From positions 1 to 64,000 of the forward strand of contig CAZTEX010000013.1 of NCBI GenBank assembly GCA_964612505.1: 64,000 bases of DNA. The letters are read 5' to 3'. A program made the translations under genes and the position numbers. Positions 33,928-42,960 of the stretch are shown here, in pieces. Source of the DNA: JAAZZY01 sp964612505. GTDB taxonomy: Bacteria > Chlamydiota > Chlamydiia > Chlamydiales > JAAZZY01. Each line of letters starts with the position of its first letter. The stretch's first letter is position 1. The notes below the pieces were generated by a model. It made no database searches. It saw nothing but the letters and a program-made list of their open reading frames with translations, and was not told where the DNA came from.

Positions 33928-34677
33928 TTATGTTTTTTTGACTAATATTGTAAATTCAAAGCTTACGCGCGATGTATTCATTAGATTAACGCACCCTCCG
34001 TGCAAGAGTTCATCGTGAAAAATAATGCTTTCACCCGGTTGATTATCAAGAGCAACGACATTTAAATTGTACTGAGCCTCATTAAAAACAGGCTTTAAAA
34101 AACCGTCTCTTTCTTCTTTATCACATTGATATTTTTCTTTTTGAGAGTGGGGAACAATTCTAAGTCCATTGCCTGCACGGTCACACCAAACAGGAACCCA
34201 CATCTTAAGCCTAAAGTAACCTGGAGGCATTTTCCCATGGCCTAAATCCCAAAACCATTTATCAGCATGGAGTGGTCCCACATCATTTTTTTGGTGAGGT
34301 CTGACAAATCTCCAATAAATTTCTTCTTCGTAAAGGGCTTCTTCATTAGCAGGCTTAATTTCCCCAAAAGATTCTTTTAAGAGAGAATAAAAAGGCATTT
34401 TTTTGATTTCTTCAGTAACATGAGGGGGGAAAATGCGATTGCTTTTAGTCCATACTTTTTTATGATCGATTAAATCAGAAAGAGTATGAAATTTTTCCAT
34501 CGATGTCTTTTGAAAAATAGCTGCATGCTCAGGATAATACTTCTTAATCAGTGATACAGCATGCTCATGAATCATCTCTCTGATTCTATTAAGCTCTTTA
34601 GAGGACAAATTAACGTCACAAACATAGCCCGGTCCATTATTAATTTCAGTTAGGTAACTTTGATTGAGCGTGCGCAT
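33928..34677 (-). CDS. PhyH-type Fe(II)/2-oxoglutarate dioxygenase 2
   Basis: The 249-residue protein has H137 and D139 in PLHADKWF, H226 in ELLHGG and R237 in TSRVSFEF, a complete iron and 2-oxoglutarate site. The wording LHADKWFWD and GNGLRIVPHSQ is typical of small PhyH-like enzymes found in polysaccharide loci. The ATG at 34677 has AGGA just before it and is preferred to an in-frame TTG at 34752. Overall it is only distantly like the neighbouring PhyH-type protein. It is convergent with that gene and divergent from the HddA-like kinase. The substrate is probably a sugar of this island. Confidence 0.82.
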   Translation of the reverse strand: MRTLNQSYLTEINNGPGYVCDVNLSSKELNRIREMIHEHAVSLIKKYYPEHAAIFQKTSMEKFHTLSDLIDHKKVWTKSNRIFPPHVTEEIKKMPFYSLLKESFGEIKPANEEALYEEEIYWRFVRPHQKNDVGPLHADKWFWDLGHGKMPPGYFRLKMWVPVWCDRAGNGLRIVPHSQKEKYQCDKEERDGFLKPVFNEAQYNLNVVALDNQPGESIIFHDELLHGGCVNLMNTSRVSFEFTILVKKT

Positions 34678-34825
34678 AAAATTCCTTTTTTGTTCTAACG
34701 AGTTAAGAGTTATATCTGCAAATTTAAATATTGTAAAAAGTAATTGTTTCAAAACAACAGATATTTAATTCACGTAAATACCCTCTTCTGCTACATTTAG
34801 CACTATTCGATGCCTGATTTTATAC

Positions 34826-35821
34826 ATGTTTATTATTTCTAAAACTCCAGTCCGCATTAGCCTTTTCGGAGGTGGTACAGATTACCCTGATTATTATCAG
34901 CGGCGTAAAGGCGCTGTGCTTGGCACGACTATTGATAAATATATTTATCTTAGCGTAGGAAAGTTAAGCGCATTTTTTGATTTTAAATTTAGAATCAGTT
35001 ATTCCTTGCTAGAAAAAGTAAAAGCCATCGAAGAAATCCAACACCCAAGCGTTCGTGAATGTTTAAAACATCTTAATCACATTGAAGGCTTAGACATCCA
35101 TGTTTCTGCAGAGCTTCCTGCAAAAACAGGGATGGGCTCCTCTTCTTCTTTTACAGTAGGGCTTTTAAACGCCATTTATAACTTGCAGCAAAAAACAGTC
35201 TCCAAAGAAATGCTCGCCAAAGAAGCTCTCCATATTGAACAAAGCTTAATTGGAGAGAGGGTTGGCTCTCAAGATCAAATTCATGCAGCTTACGGTGGTC
35301 TAAATATTATTGAATTTAGCGCTTCCGGTTATCAAATCTCTCCCCTTCAGCTTTCAACCCTCAAAAAAAGTCTTCTTGAAGAAAGTTTGCTCCTTTTTTA
35401 CACAGGGATCAGCCGGTTTGCGAATGATATATTAGAAGAACAAATTCAAAATACCAAAGCGGGCAGTAAAGATCATTATCTTCAAGAGATGTATGAGATG
35501 GTTTTTCAAGCTAAAGAAATTTTACTGCATGAAGATAGCTCTCTACTCGTTGATAAAATAGGTCATCTACTAGATAAAAGCTGGCAGCTCAAAAAACAAC
35601 TCTCTTCTAAAATCTCCAATCTCCAAGTTGATCAATACTATGAACTTGCAAAAAAAAATGGGGCACTAGGTGGAAAATTATGTGGCGCTGGCCATGGTGG
35701 ATTTCTCCTTCTCATGGTTCCCAAAGACAAACAAGCAAAAGTAAGAGAGGCTCTAAAAGATCTTCTTGAGGTTCATTTTCAATTCGAAGAAAATGGCAGC
35801 CAAATTATTTATCAACACTAA
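34826..35821 (+). CDS. GHMP-family sugar kinase (HddA-like)
   Basis: This 331-residue kinase has the N-terminal RISLFGGGTDYPDYY characteristic of D-glycero-D-manno-heptose 7-phosphate kinase HddA. It also has the phosphate-binding loop GMGSSSSFTVG and a C-terminal GGKLCGAGHGGF. HddA phosphorylates C1 of heptose 7-phosphate in the GDP-heptose route. With the GmhA-like isomerase and the HldE-like fusion, the island encodes two kinases able to act at the same step, which suggests two heptose-like sugars. No GmhB phosphatase or HddC gene is seen. The SDR gene follows 15 bases later. Confidence 0.84.
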   Translation: MFIISKTPVRISLFGGGTDYPDYYQRRKGAVLGTTIDKYIYLSVGKLSAFFDFKFRISYSLLEKVKAIEEIQHPSVRECLKHLNHIEGLDIHVSAELPAKTGMGSSSSFTVGLLNAIYNLQQKTVSKEMLAKEALHIEQSLIGERVGSQDQIHAAYGGLNIIEFSASGYQISPLQLSTLKKSLLEESLLLFYTGISRFANDILEEQIQNTKAGSKDHYLQEMYEMVFQAKEILLHEDSSLLVDKIGHLLDKSWQLKKQLSSKISNLQVDQYYELAKKNGALGGKLCGAGHGGFLLLMVPKDKQAKVREALKDLLEVHFQFEENGSQIIYQH

Positions 35822-35836
35822 CCCCATAGAAAAACA

Positions 35837-36778
35837 ATGACAAAAGAACATATCTTAATTACAGGCGGCGCAGGTTACATAGGATCTGTTTTAACATACG
35901 AGCTTTTAAACTTAGGTTACAAAGTGACAGTTGTTGATAACTTAATGTATAAGCAAAACTCTTTAATTCACTGCTTCTCCAATCCTAATTTTAAATTTAT
36001 TAAAGGGGATGTCTGTAATCATGAATTAATGGAAGGACTCATTGAAAAAGCAGATATTATTATTCCTCTAGCTGCCATCGTAGGGGCTCCTGCATGTGAT
36101 CATAATCCAAAATTGGCTAAAATGATTAACTATGATGCAATGAAATTTATTTTAGATAGTAGCCATAAAGGACAAAAAATTTTATTTCCAACGACGAATA
36201 GTGGTTATGGGATCGGGCAGAAAAATCAATTTTGCACAGAAGAAACCCCTCTAAGCCCTATCTCTTTATATGGCAGACTTAAAGTCGACATAGAAAAAGA
36301 ATTTCTGGCTTCCAAAAGAGCCGTTTCATTTCGACTTGCTACTGTTTTTGGAGCTTCTCCTCGGATGCGTGTCGATTTACTTGTAAATGATTTTGTCTAC
36401 AAAGCACGTCACGATCGATATCTGGTTTTATTTGAAGAGCATTTTAAACGTAACTATATTCACATTAAAGATGTAGCCAATGCGTTTCTTTTTGGCATTC
36501 AAAATTATGATAAGATGAAAGGAGAGGCTTATAATGTAGGTTTATCTTCAGCAAATCTCAGTAAACGGGAGCTATGCGAAGTCATTCAAAGACATTTACC
36601 TCACTTTTATTTTCATTCAGCCGCAGTAGGCGAAGACCCTGATAAACGAGACTATATCGTAAGTAATGATAAGTTAGAAGCCCTTGGTTGGGCCCCGCGC
36701 GTTTCTTTAGACGATGGAATTAAAGAACTGATCCATCTTTATGATTATCTAAAAGAAAACCAACACAGAAATGTGTAA
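35837..36778 (+). CDS. NAD-dependent epimerase/dehydratase (SDR)
   Basis: The 313-residue protein has TGGAGYIGSVL, FPTTNSGYG in place of the usual serine motif, and YGRLK as YxxxK. The AAIVGAPACDHNP segment makes it a relative of the SDR at 25594, and these may catalyse related reactions. It follows the HddA-like kinase by 15 bases and should be cotranscribed with it. The product is likely an epimerised or dehydrated nucleotide sugar, perhaps from GDP-heptose. It ends nine bases from the convergent fucose-synthase-like gene. Confidence 0.84.
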   Translation: MTKEHILITGGAGYIGSVLTYELLNLGYKVTVVDNLMYKQNSLIHCFSNPNFKFIKGDVCNHELMEGLIEKADIIIPLAAIVGAPACDHNPKLAKMINYDAMKFILDSSHKGQKILFPTTNSGYGIGQKNQFCTEETPLSPISLYGRLKVDIEKEFLASKRAVSFRLATVFGASPRMRVDLLVNDFVYKARHDRYLVLFEEHFKRNYIHIKDVANAFLFGIQNYDKMKGEAYNVGLSSANLSKRELCEVIQRHLPHFYFHSAAVGEDPDKRDYIVSNDKLEALGWAPRVSLDDGIKELIHLYDYLKENQHRNV

Positions 36779-36786
36779 CCGTTCTT

Positions 36787-37704
36787 TTAAACTTTCGCCA
36801 TTTGATGATCCATGTACCATTCGATCGTCTTTTGTAGACCGATCTCTAAAGGGGTAAATTGAAATTCTGGTAAGAAGCTTTTCAACCGCTCGTTATTCAA
36901 ACATTTGGAGCGAGCTCCGACATATTTTGTCGTATCATACTCGATTAAATTTGAATCATAACCCACTATTTGACAGATTGATTCTGCAAAAGAACGAATG
37001 GTATGTTCTTTACCAGTGCTTACGTTGATAAGCTGGTTGTTTTTGATTGCCATTAAACTCAAAATGATACTGACAAGGTCTTGGACATAGAGAAGTTCAC
37101 GTTTTTGATAACCATCTCCCCAGAGTTTTGCAGGTTCGCCCCCATTCTTAGCGTTGATAATTTTGCGAACCAAATCGATGATGAAATGGCATTGCTTACT
37201 CTTATGATAATATTCTGTTCCATAAATGGCGCTAAAGGCAAAGCAGAGATATTTCATCCCGTACTGCTTACTTAAAGACTCAAGGCCTGCATAAAGCATC
37301 CTTTTAGTCATTGCATAAGCAAAGAGACTTTCATGGGGAGCTCCATTTAAGTAGTCAGCTTCTTTTAAGTCGGTTCCTGCAGGATAGGCGCAGCTGGTTC
37401 CCATAGAGATCAATTTAGCTTGAGATTGACAATCCTTCCACCAAGAAAGTAAGTTGGTGTTCATTTTTTGATTGATAATCCAGATATCGCCAGGATGGCG
37501 AGCTGGAAAATCTCCAGCTTGAATCCACACAGCTAAATGAAAGATGTAATCAAAAGAAGTCTGATTAAAACTATTTAAACTGCCTTCTTTGGTTAAATCG
37601 CAATTCTTGCTATTTACTTCTGCGATCTCATGGCCTTGCTTTTTCAATGCTTGGCAAAGATGGCGCCCCAAAAAACCACTGGCTCCTGTCACTAAAATCT
37701 TCAT
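36787..37704 (-). CDS. GDP-L-fucose synthase-like reductase/epimerase (SDR)
   Basis: The 305-residue SDR has TGASGFLG, the SMGTSCAYP segment and YAMTKRM (YxxxK). SCxYP and the AMTK pattern are distinctive for GDP-fucose synthase (Fcl) and for related enzymes that make GDP-6-deoxy-heptose. The likely reaction is C3/C5 epimerisation and C4 reduction of a GDP-4-keto-6-deoxy sugar. The start at 37704 places the Rossmann strand MKILVTG at the N-terminus; an in-frame ATG at 37722 is possible. It is convergent with the SDR gene at 35837. No GDP-mannose dehydratase (gmd) homologue is evident by name. Confidence 0.84.
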   Translation of the reverse strand: MKILVTGASGFLGRHLCQALKKQGHEIAEVNSKNCDLTKEGSLNSFNQTSFDYIFHLAVWIQAGDFPARHPGDIWIINQKMNTNLLSWWKDCQSQAKLISMGTSCAYPAGTDLKEADYLNGAPHESLFAYAMTKRMLYAGLESLSKQYGMKYLCFAFSAIYGTEYYHKSKQCHFIIDLVRKIINAKNGGEPAKLWGDGYQKRELLYVQDLVSIILSLMAIKNNQLINVSTGKEHTIRSFAESICQIVGYDSNLIEYDTTKYVGARSKCLNNERLKSFLPEFQFTPLEIGLQKTIEWYMDHQMAKV

Positions 37705-37812
37705 CTTTTGACTCGTTGTCATTTTGCAAAAATGGTAGTTCTTTTTGGAAATTTTTAGCAAAATATTAATAGGAACAATTTAAAAAAATTCTTATACCCT
37801 CTTCACAAATCT

Positions 37813-37870
37813 AACAGGTAAAGCCCTCTGCTCTTAGAGGAAAACCCCAACGAGAGGCTTAGCTTCTGTT
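37813..37870 (+). other. Possible structured RNA element in the 263-base spacer
   Basis: Nested complementary segments are visible: AACAG (37813-37817) with CTGTT (37866-37870), and AAGCC (37821-37825) with GGCTT (37856-37860). Inside them, CCTCT (37825-37829) can pair with either AGAGG at 37836-37840 or AGAGG at 37853-37857. Two mutually exclusive pairings are a feature of leader switches or attenuators. It precedes the gene at 37968 on the plus strand. No known RNA family is recognised, and chance structure is possible. Confidence 0.3.
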
Positions 37871-37967
37871 GATTCTTGATGCAATATTAATATCTCTTCG
37901 CTATACTTATCCTTAAAGAGATATAAACTTTTCTTTCAAACCTTACTTTTTTAGAGGAGAGAGCCTA

Positions 37968-38477
37968 GTGAACACCCCTTCAATCGCCGCCTTAGGAGCC
38001 CGTCCGCAAACAGTTTTTATAGAAGAATCAAACAAGGCTAATCCTTCAAATAAAAGTGACAAAGAATTAGGCATTGGGGCTACCCTTATCGCATATGGTT
38101 TACTTACAACAGCTTGCTCAACGCCGGCAATCTACAGATCTATCAGCGAAGGGCGATTTCTCAAGGATTTGTCTAGAATAGGCGTCCATGGATTAGAAGC
38201 CGCTATTGTGCTTCCTGCGGGTATTCATAGCATTTATAATCTTGTGAGAGCCGTTTTTGGAGCCAATGACATGAGCAGTCGGGTAGGTTGTTTTAACCAA
38301 ATGAAAGATCATAATCAGACCCTGATGAATAGACTCAAAAATGGAGCTCAAACGATTTTTGGAAATACCCCTTTGTCACAAAGAGCTATTCAAGTGGCTA
38401 AAGGTATTCTCTCTGCTGCCGTAATGCTTCTATACCCCATTCATGTAAACAACCCAATGATCCCTTTTATTCTATAG
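37968..38477 (+). CDS. Unknown protein with hydrophobic segments, possibly Inc-like
   Basis: The 169-residue protein starts at a GTG with a strong AGGAG just upstream. It has a polar N-terminus of about 34 residues, then hydrophobic stretches around 36-55 (ATLIAYGLLTTACSTPAIY), 78-92 and 144-158. Lack of a signal peptide with internal paired hydrophobic segments is the general look of chlamydial inclusion-membrane or type III secreted membrane proteins. The segments here are weaker and more widely spaced than in classical Inc proteins. It is preceded by the possible RNA element and is not cotranscribed with the sugar genes upstream. Function is unknown. Confidence 0.7.
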   Translation: MNTPSIAALGARPQTVFIEESNKANPSNKSDKELGIGATLIAYGLLTTACSTPAIYRSISEGRFLKDLSRIGVHGLEAAIVLPAGIHSIYNLVRAVFGANDMSSRVGCFNQMKDHNQTLMNRLKNGAQTIFGNTPLSQRAIQVAKGILSAAVMLLYPIHVNNPMIPFIL

Positions 38478-38630
38478 AAAATAATAAGAAGACGCTTCTA
38501 TATTGATTTTATTTTAAAAGTCTCATTGACAATTTAGCTCTAAAGTTTATTTCTAAATTCAAAATTTGCTATTTTAGACGCCTTGTTTATTTACTCGCCA
38601 AATTCAACTCCTTTTCCTATAATTCGCTAA

Positions 38631-39809
38631 ATGATGAAGACACAACTAATCTCAATAAATCCTTGTTTCTATACAGAATTAGGTCACAATTACTATTATC
38701 TACAATCTGTTGAAAAAGCCTGCCAAATCATTGGGTGGGATTTTTTTGCCCTTCTTCCTGAGAAAAATATTCTTGAAGGCCTTCCTTCTAACTGGCTTAA
38801 AGTTTTAAAAAATTCAACGATTAAAGTGGTGTTTGAGAGAATTGAAAAAACTCCATACAAGAGACCCAGAAGATGGATTCGCGCAAAGCAACGAATCAAG
38901 TATGGCGCATCTCTTGCAAAAGCCCTTCTTAAAAGATTTAAAAGTAGTAAAAAAGCTCACCGCATTTTGTTTTATGAGGCTTTTGCTTTAACGGATCTTG
39001 AGCTTCTTTTAAATCTACTTCGCTTTCTGCCTTTAAAAAATACAGAACTTTGGCTAATGCTCAGATATCCCTCTACCTTTTTTAAAAGTGAAATTGAGAG
39101 GTATAAAAGCTTTATTGAAAAAGTAAAAAAGACCCATCTCAATTTAAAGCTGGTCACCGATACAGAGCTTTTAAAAGAGGACCTAGAAGCTTGTTTTAAG
39201 TTTCCTTTTCATGTATTCCCTCTCCCAATTCCAGAGAATCAATTAGTGACAGATTATCAAAAATCTACTACATCGATTCAATGTTGGTGGCCGGGAATTG
39301 TTCGCCAGGGGAAAGGGCTTGATATTATCCAAAAATTTGCTCAATCTCAAAATGAGTCTAACCGACTTGTCCAGTTAATTGCCTCCAAAAGCGCCCAACT
39401 CTCTGCGCACTCACAAAGCCCTCATCTTTTACTTTTAGAAGATTCGCTTTCCAAAGAAGATTACGATCTTTTCTTAAAAAAGAGTCATTTTATTTTATTA
39501 CCTTATAATGATCCTTGCTATGAGAAAACATCTTCCAATATTTTTATGGAGACCATTTTATCGGGCAGCATCCCTTTAGTGTATCCCAATACATGGATGT
39601 CTCATGAATTGCAAAAGTACTCTCTTGAAAAATTGATTCTGGATTGGGATGCAAATACACTCAGTGACAAAATGATTGCGATTGATAAAGATTTAGAAAT
39701 CAAAAAAAAGCTCAATATAATAAAGCAAAAATATCTAGAGTTCCATAATATAGAGAGTTATGGAAAGCAAATGTTAGAGTTAGCAAAGACTTCATCTAAT
39801 GAAAATTAG
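38631..39809 (+). CDS. Glycosyltransferase, GT-B fold (family 4-like)
   Basis: The 392-residue protein has a GT-B two-domain look. A basic, helical N-terminal half (for example KRPRRWIRAKQRIKYG) suggests membrane association, and the C-terminal half holds SSNIFMETILSGSIPLVYP, equivalent to the donor-binding E-x-x-x-G-x-P region of family 4 glycosyltransferases. It likely transfers one of the sugars made by this island onto lipid or glycan. Two ATGs adjoin at 38631 and 38634. It overlaps the next glycosyltransferase gene by 11 bases, so the two are coupled. Donor and acceptor are unknown. Confidence 0.72.
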   Translation: MMKTQLISINPCFYTELGHNYYYLQSVEKACQIIGWDFFALLPEKNILEGLPSNWLKVLKNSTIKVVFERIEKTPYKRPRRWIRAKQRIKYGASLAKALLKRFKSSKKAHRILFYEAFALTDLELLLNLLRFLPLKNTELWLMLRYPSTFFKSEIERYKSFIEKVKKTHLNLKLVTDTELLKEDLEACFKFPFHVFPLPIPENQLVTDYQKSTTSIQCWWPGIVRQGKGLDIIQKFAQSQNESNRLVQLIASKSAQLSAHSQSPHLLLLEDSLSKEDYDLFLKKSHFILLPYNDPCYEKTSSNIFMETILSGSIPLVYPNTWMSHELQKYSLEKLILDWDANTLSDKMIAIDKDLEIKKKLNIIKQKYLEFHNIESYGKQMLELAKTSSNEN

Positions 39810-40713
39810 CGTCATTATCAAAAATTACAATTATGAAAAGTATGTCGTAGATGCGATTTACTCCGTTTTAAATCAAACGGTCCAACCTTATGAATTCCTC
39901 GTTTTTGATGATTGCTCGACAGATAACAGCCAACAAGTCATCCAAAAGATTTGTGATGAAAATCCCCATATTCGATTTATTAAAAATGAACAGAACTTAG
40001 GCATTACTGGGACAACGAATAAAGCTGTCAAACTAGCCACTGGGGACTACATTGCTATCCTTGCTTCCGACGATCTCTATCTTCCGAATTTTATTGAAAG
40101 AAGCATCCAAGCTTTTCAAGAATTTCCAGACGCGGGAGTCTTTTGTTCTAATTTCTCGTATTTTATCGAAGAAAATACGAAGGAAATCATCAATCACCCT
40201 AGAGGATTTAATTCTCCTGACATTACCTTCTTAAGAGATTTTCCTCTAATTAAAGCTATGAGAAGCCATCGCTTTTGGATTCCCAGCCCAGTTGTTATGA
40301 AAAAGAGCCTTTTTTTGAGATTTGGGGGATATGTAAGCCATTTTGGTGAGTATACTGATTTTATTATCTATGCTCTTATTAGCTTTCAATCAGGGGCTTG
40401 TTATATTCCAGAAACTTTATGCGCCGTTCGCAATCACCAAAATCAATTCTCAAGAAATGTGAATCTAGCGCAGCGACAACATTCTTGGAAAAGCATCTTA
40501 AACTCTTTTTCTTCTGGAGACTATAAAAACTACAAACCTCTTTTTAGAAAAAGCCATCTCTTATACCTTTTTGGAGTTCCTTTTTTCTATTATCTGCTCA
40601 AACACCCTCAGTTTTGGTCTTTTGCCGACTATAGCTTGTGGAAAAAATTGGGAATCCTCTGGAGAAGAAAAAAAGTAGATCCTCTCCTAAAGAAACTCTC
40701 TATCATTAAGTAA
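39799..40713 (+). CDS. Glycosyltransferase family 2
   Basis: The 304-residue protein has GT-A family 2 motifs: SVIIKNYNYEKYVVDAIYSV at the N-terminus, FDDCSTDNS (first aspartate motif), GDYIAILASDDLY (metal-binding DxD equivalent) and a C-terminal HRFWIPSPVVM/EYTDF region. These enzymes invert the anomeric configuration while transferring a nucleotide-activated sugar. It overlaps the preceding glycosyltransferase gene by 11 bases; together these are the only glycosyltransferases of the island. Its C-terminal 60 residues include a hydrophobic patch suggesting peripheral membrane attachment. Enolase follows 16 bases later. Confidence 0.88.
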   Translation: MKISVIIKNYNYEKYVVDAIYSVLNQTVQPYEFLVFDDCSTDNSQQVIQKICDENPHIRFIKNEQNLGITGTTNKAVKLATGDYIAILASDDLYLPNFIERSIQAFQEFPDAGVFCSNFSYFIEENTKEIINHPRGFNSPDITFLRDFPLIKAMRSHRFWIPSPVVMKKSLFLRFGGYVSHFGEYTDFIIYALISFQSGACYIPETLCAVRNHQNQFSRNVNLAQRQHSWKSILNSFSSGDYKNYKPLFRKSHLLYLFGVPFFYYLLKHPQFWSFADYSLWKKLGILWRRKKVDPLLKKLSIIK

Positions 40714-40729
40714 TAACCAAGCATTTACT

Positions 40730-41983
40730 ATGAGCCATATTCAATCTTTAGATGCCTTAGAAATTTTAGACTCTAGAGGCTGCCCTACTTTGCAGGTCAT
40801 TCTAACAACTACCAGCGGGATTGAAGCTAGAGCCTGCGTTCCTTCTGGCGCTTCAACAGGTGAACACGAGGCTGTGGAACTTAGAGATCACGACCCAAAA
40901 AGATTTTTAGGTAAAGGTGTTTTAAAAGCTTGTAGTCATGTAAAAGGGCCTCTCCAAAAACTTTTAAAAGGACACTCTGTTTTAGACCAAGAAAAAATAG
41001 ATCACGCGATGATCGAGCTTGATGGGACAGAAAATAAATCTCATTTAGGAGCTAATGCTATTTTAGGTGTTTCTTTAGCAGCTGCTAGAGCTGCTGCCAT
41101 CCACATTAAGAAACCTCTTTTTGAATCTATTGCAAAAAATAAACCCATCTCTCTTCCTATCCCGATGATGAATATCATCAATGGGGGAGCTCATGCAGAT
41201 AATTCACTCGAATTCCAAGAGTTTATGATCCGCCCTATTGGGGCATCTCATTTTTCTGAAGCCCTTCGTTGGGGCTCGGAAGTTTTTCAACACCTCAAAA
41301 AACTCTTAAAAGAAAAAAATTATGCTACTTCTGTCGGCGATGAAGGGGGATTTGCTCCTAACTTAAAATCAGACGAAGAAGCCCTAGATCTGATTATGCA
41401 AGCGATTCAAAAAGCGGGCTATCGACCCAAAGAAGATATTACGATTGCTCTAGATTGCGCCGCTTCTGAATTTTTTGATAAACATTCTGGCAAATATATT
41501 CGCAAAAAGAATCCTTCTGCATCGCCCTCCAAAACTTCTGCTCAGCAAGTAGAATACTTAAAAAGGCTTTGTCAAAATTACCCTATTGATAGCATTGAAG
41601 ATGGCCTTGATGAAAATGACTGGCAGGGGTGGAAGATTTTAACTCAAGAGCTTTCTCATATTCAAATTGTCGGGGATGATTTATTTGTGACAAATCCTAA
41701 ATTTTTGCAAAGAGGGATTGATCAAAAAATTGCCAATGCCATTTTAATCAAGCTCAATCAAATTGGCACTTTAACAGAGACCTTAAAAGCAATTGAGCTG
41801 GCTCATAAAAATCATTACAAAACGGTTATATCTCATCGCTCTGGTGAAACCGAAGATGCTTTTATCGCAGATTTGGCAGTAGCAACAAACAGTGGTCAAA
41901 TAAAAACTGGATCGCTATCTAGATCAGAGCGAGTTTGTAAATACAATCGACTGCTAGAAATTGCTTCCATTGCAAAGATCTAG
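40730..41983 (+). CDS. eno: Enolase
   Basis: The 417-residue protein is a full enolase, interconverting 2-phosphoglycerate and phosphoenolpyruvate in glycolysis. Visible are the mobile loop GASTGEHEAVELRD, the proton-donor E205 in SVGDEGG, metal ligands D242, E290 and D316/D317 (SIEDGLDE, IVGDDLF), the base K341 in ILIKLNQIG, and the SHRSGETED signature. It is slightly shorter than E. coli enolase (about 430). It starts 16 bases after the glycosyltransferase gene, with only a weak ribosome site. It converges with the kinase-like gene at 41989, leaving five bases between them. The assignment is certain. Confidence 0.97.
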   Translation: MSHIQSLDALEILDSRGCPTLQVILTTTSGIEARACVPSGASTGEHEAVELRDHDPKRFLGKGVLKACSHVKGPLQKLLKGHSVLDQEKIDHAMIELDGTENKSHLGANAILGVSLAAARAAAIHIKKPLFESIAKNKPISLPIPMMNIINGGAHADNSLEFQEFMIRPIGASHFSEALRWGSEVFQHLKKLLKEKNYATSVGDEGGFAPNLKSDEEALDLIMQAIQKAGYRPKEDITIALDCAASEFFDKHSGKYIRKKNPSASPSKTSAQQVEYLKRLCQNYPIDSIEDGLDENDWQGWKILTQELSHIQIVGDDLFVTNPKFLQRGIDQKIANAILIKLNQIGTLTETLKAIELAHKNHYKTVISHRSGETEDAFIADLAVATNSGQIKTGSLSRSERVCKYNRLLEIASIAKI

Positions 41984-41988
41984 ATTAT

Positions 41989-42906
41989 TTAAATGCTAAT
42001 CTCTTTTAACTCTTCGATGAGCTGTAGAGTTGTTAAATAACTTTCCTCGATGAGGGAATGGATTTTCTCTAATCGCTCGTTGTAACCTTCATTAGACAAA
42101 GCTTCTTTTGAAAAGTTAGCTTTAAAGATTAATTTTGAGAGCATTTCTTTTATCTTCGTCGGAGGAAATGATTGAGCAAGTAACTTAAGAATATTTCCAT
42201 ATTCTTTTAATCCTTCAAGCTCTTGAAAAGAAAAAGTCACCCCCATGCTTTGAATCCGCTTTAATGAGTCTGAAGCTTCTTTGGCTAAATTTCCCCTAAA
42301 AATATTGCCCATATCAATGCCAAAAAAGGAATTTGTTTTCTCATCATAAAATAAATTCGGGCAGCTGCGATCCATATTGCCCAAGTAAGTATCTAAAGCG
42401 ACAATTTGAGCCAAGCTTTTCTCTTTGGCCATATTTTCAATAATCGCCCTTGTCAGCCCTTTTTCCTCATCTAAAAGAGGCCCTTTTTTCTTCTCCATCC
42501 ATTTTGTTCTGAATTTTTGTTGAACATTAAAACAAGGCCAAGGGTAATTGTCTGAAGTAGGAATCCCTGAAACTTTTAAGTGAAGAGTAGCCAAATCCTG
42601 AGCTACTATTTTATGAGCAAAGATATCTTGAGTTGAAACGAGTTCAACATAGTTTATCGGAATCTGAAGCGTTTCGGCCATTTGAGAGGCTAAAACTTCG
42701 CAAATTAACTCGAGTGCTTGATCTGCTTCTCTGCTTTTATTTTGTTTGAAGACCCATTCTTTCCCGTGATTATCACAAAGAAATAGATAATGAGTTTCTT
42801 CTCCTTCTAATATCTCAGAAGTAGGTCGTAATTGGTGAAGATCTACGAGGGACTCGGAAAATAAAAGTGTAGGAATAAAGAAAAAGATAAACAAAAATAA
42901 ATACAT
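41989..42906 (-). CDS. Exported PI3/4-kinase-like protein 1
   Basis: The 305-residue protein has an N-terminal signal peptide or anchor (YLFLFIFFFIPTLLFSES). Its catalytic segment reads LGNMDRSCPNLFY followed by GIDMGNIF. This matches the PI3/4-kinase catalytic loop (G-D-R-H-x-x-N) and activation IDFG, with D179, R180, N184, D198 and G200; the usual histidine is serine. K54 in WVFKQN may be the ATP lysine. It could phosphorylate lipids or proteins; actin-fragmin-kinase and HipA-type kinases share this fold. The export signal suggests action outside the cytoplasm, perhaps in the host. A related gene lies 54 bases upstream. Confidence 0.68.
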   Translation of the reverse strand: MYLFLFIFFFIPTLLFSESLVDLHQLRPTSEILEGEETHYLFLCDNHGKEWVFKQNKSREADQALELICEVLASQMAETLQIPINYVELVSTQDIFAHKIVAQDLATLHLKVSGIPTSDNYPWPCFNVQQKFRTKWMEKKKGPLLDEEKGLTRAIIENMAKEKSLAQIVALDTYLGNMDRSCPNLFYDEKTNSFFGIDMGNIFRGNLAKEASDSLKRIQSMGVTFSFQELEGLKEYGNILKLLAQSFPPTKIKEMLSKLIFKANFSKEALSNEGYNERLEKIHSLIEESYLTTLQLIEELKEISI

Positions 42907-42960
42907 GGAAATAGCTGCTTTTTTAATGACCCAGAATGTTTAAGGTTAATCTCTTTAATA

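Noticed and set aside
38473..38507. Terminator hairpin after the unknown gene at 37968 (TATAGAA with TTCTATA)
   Set aside because: The stem is short, AT-rich and its loop is long, and a competing small hairpin overlaps it.
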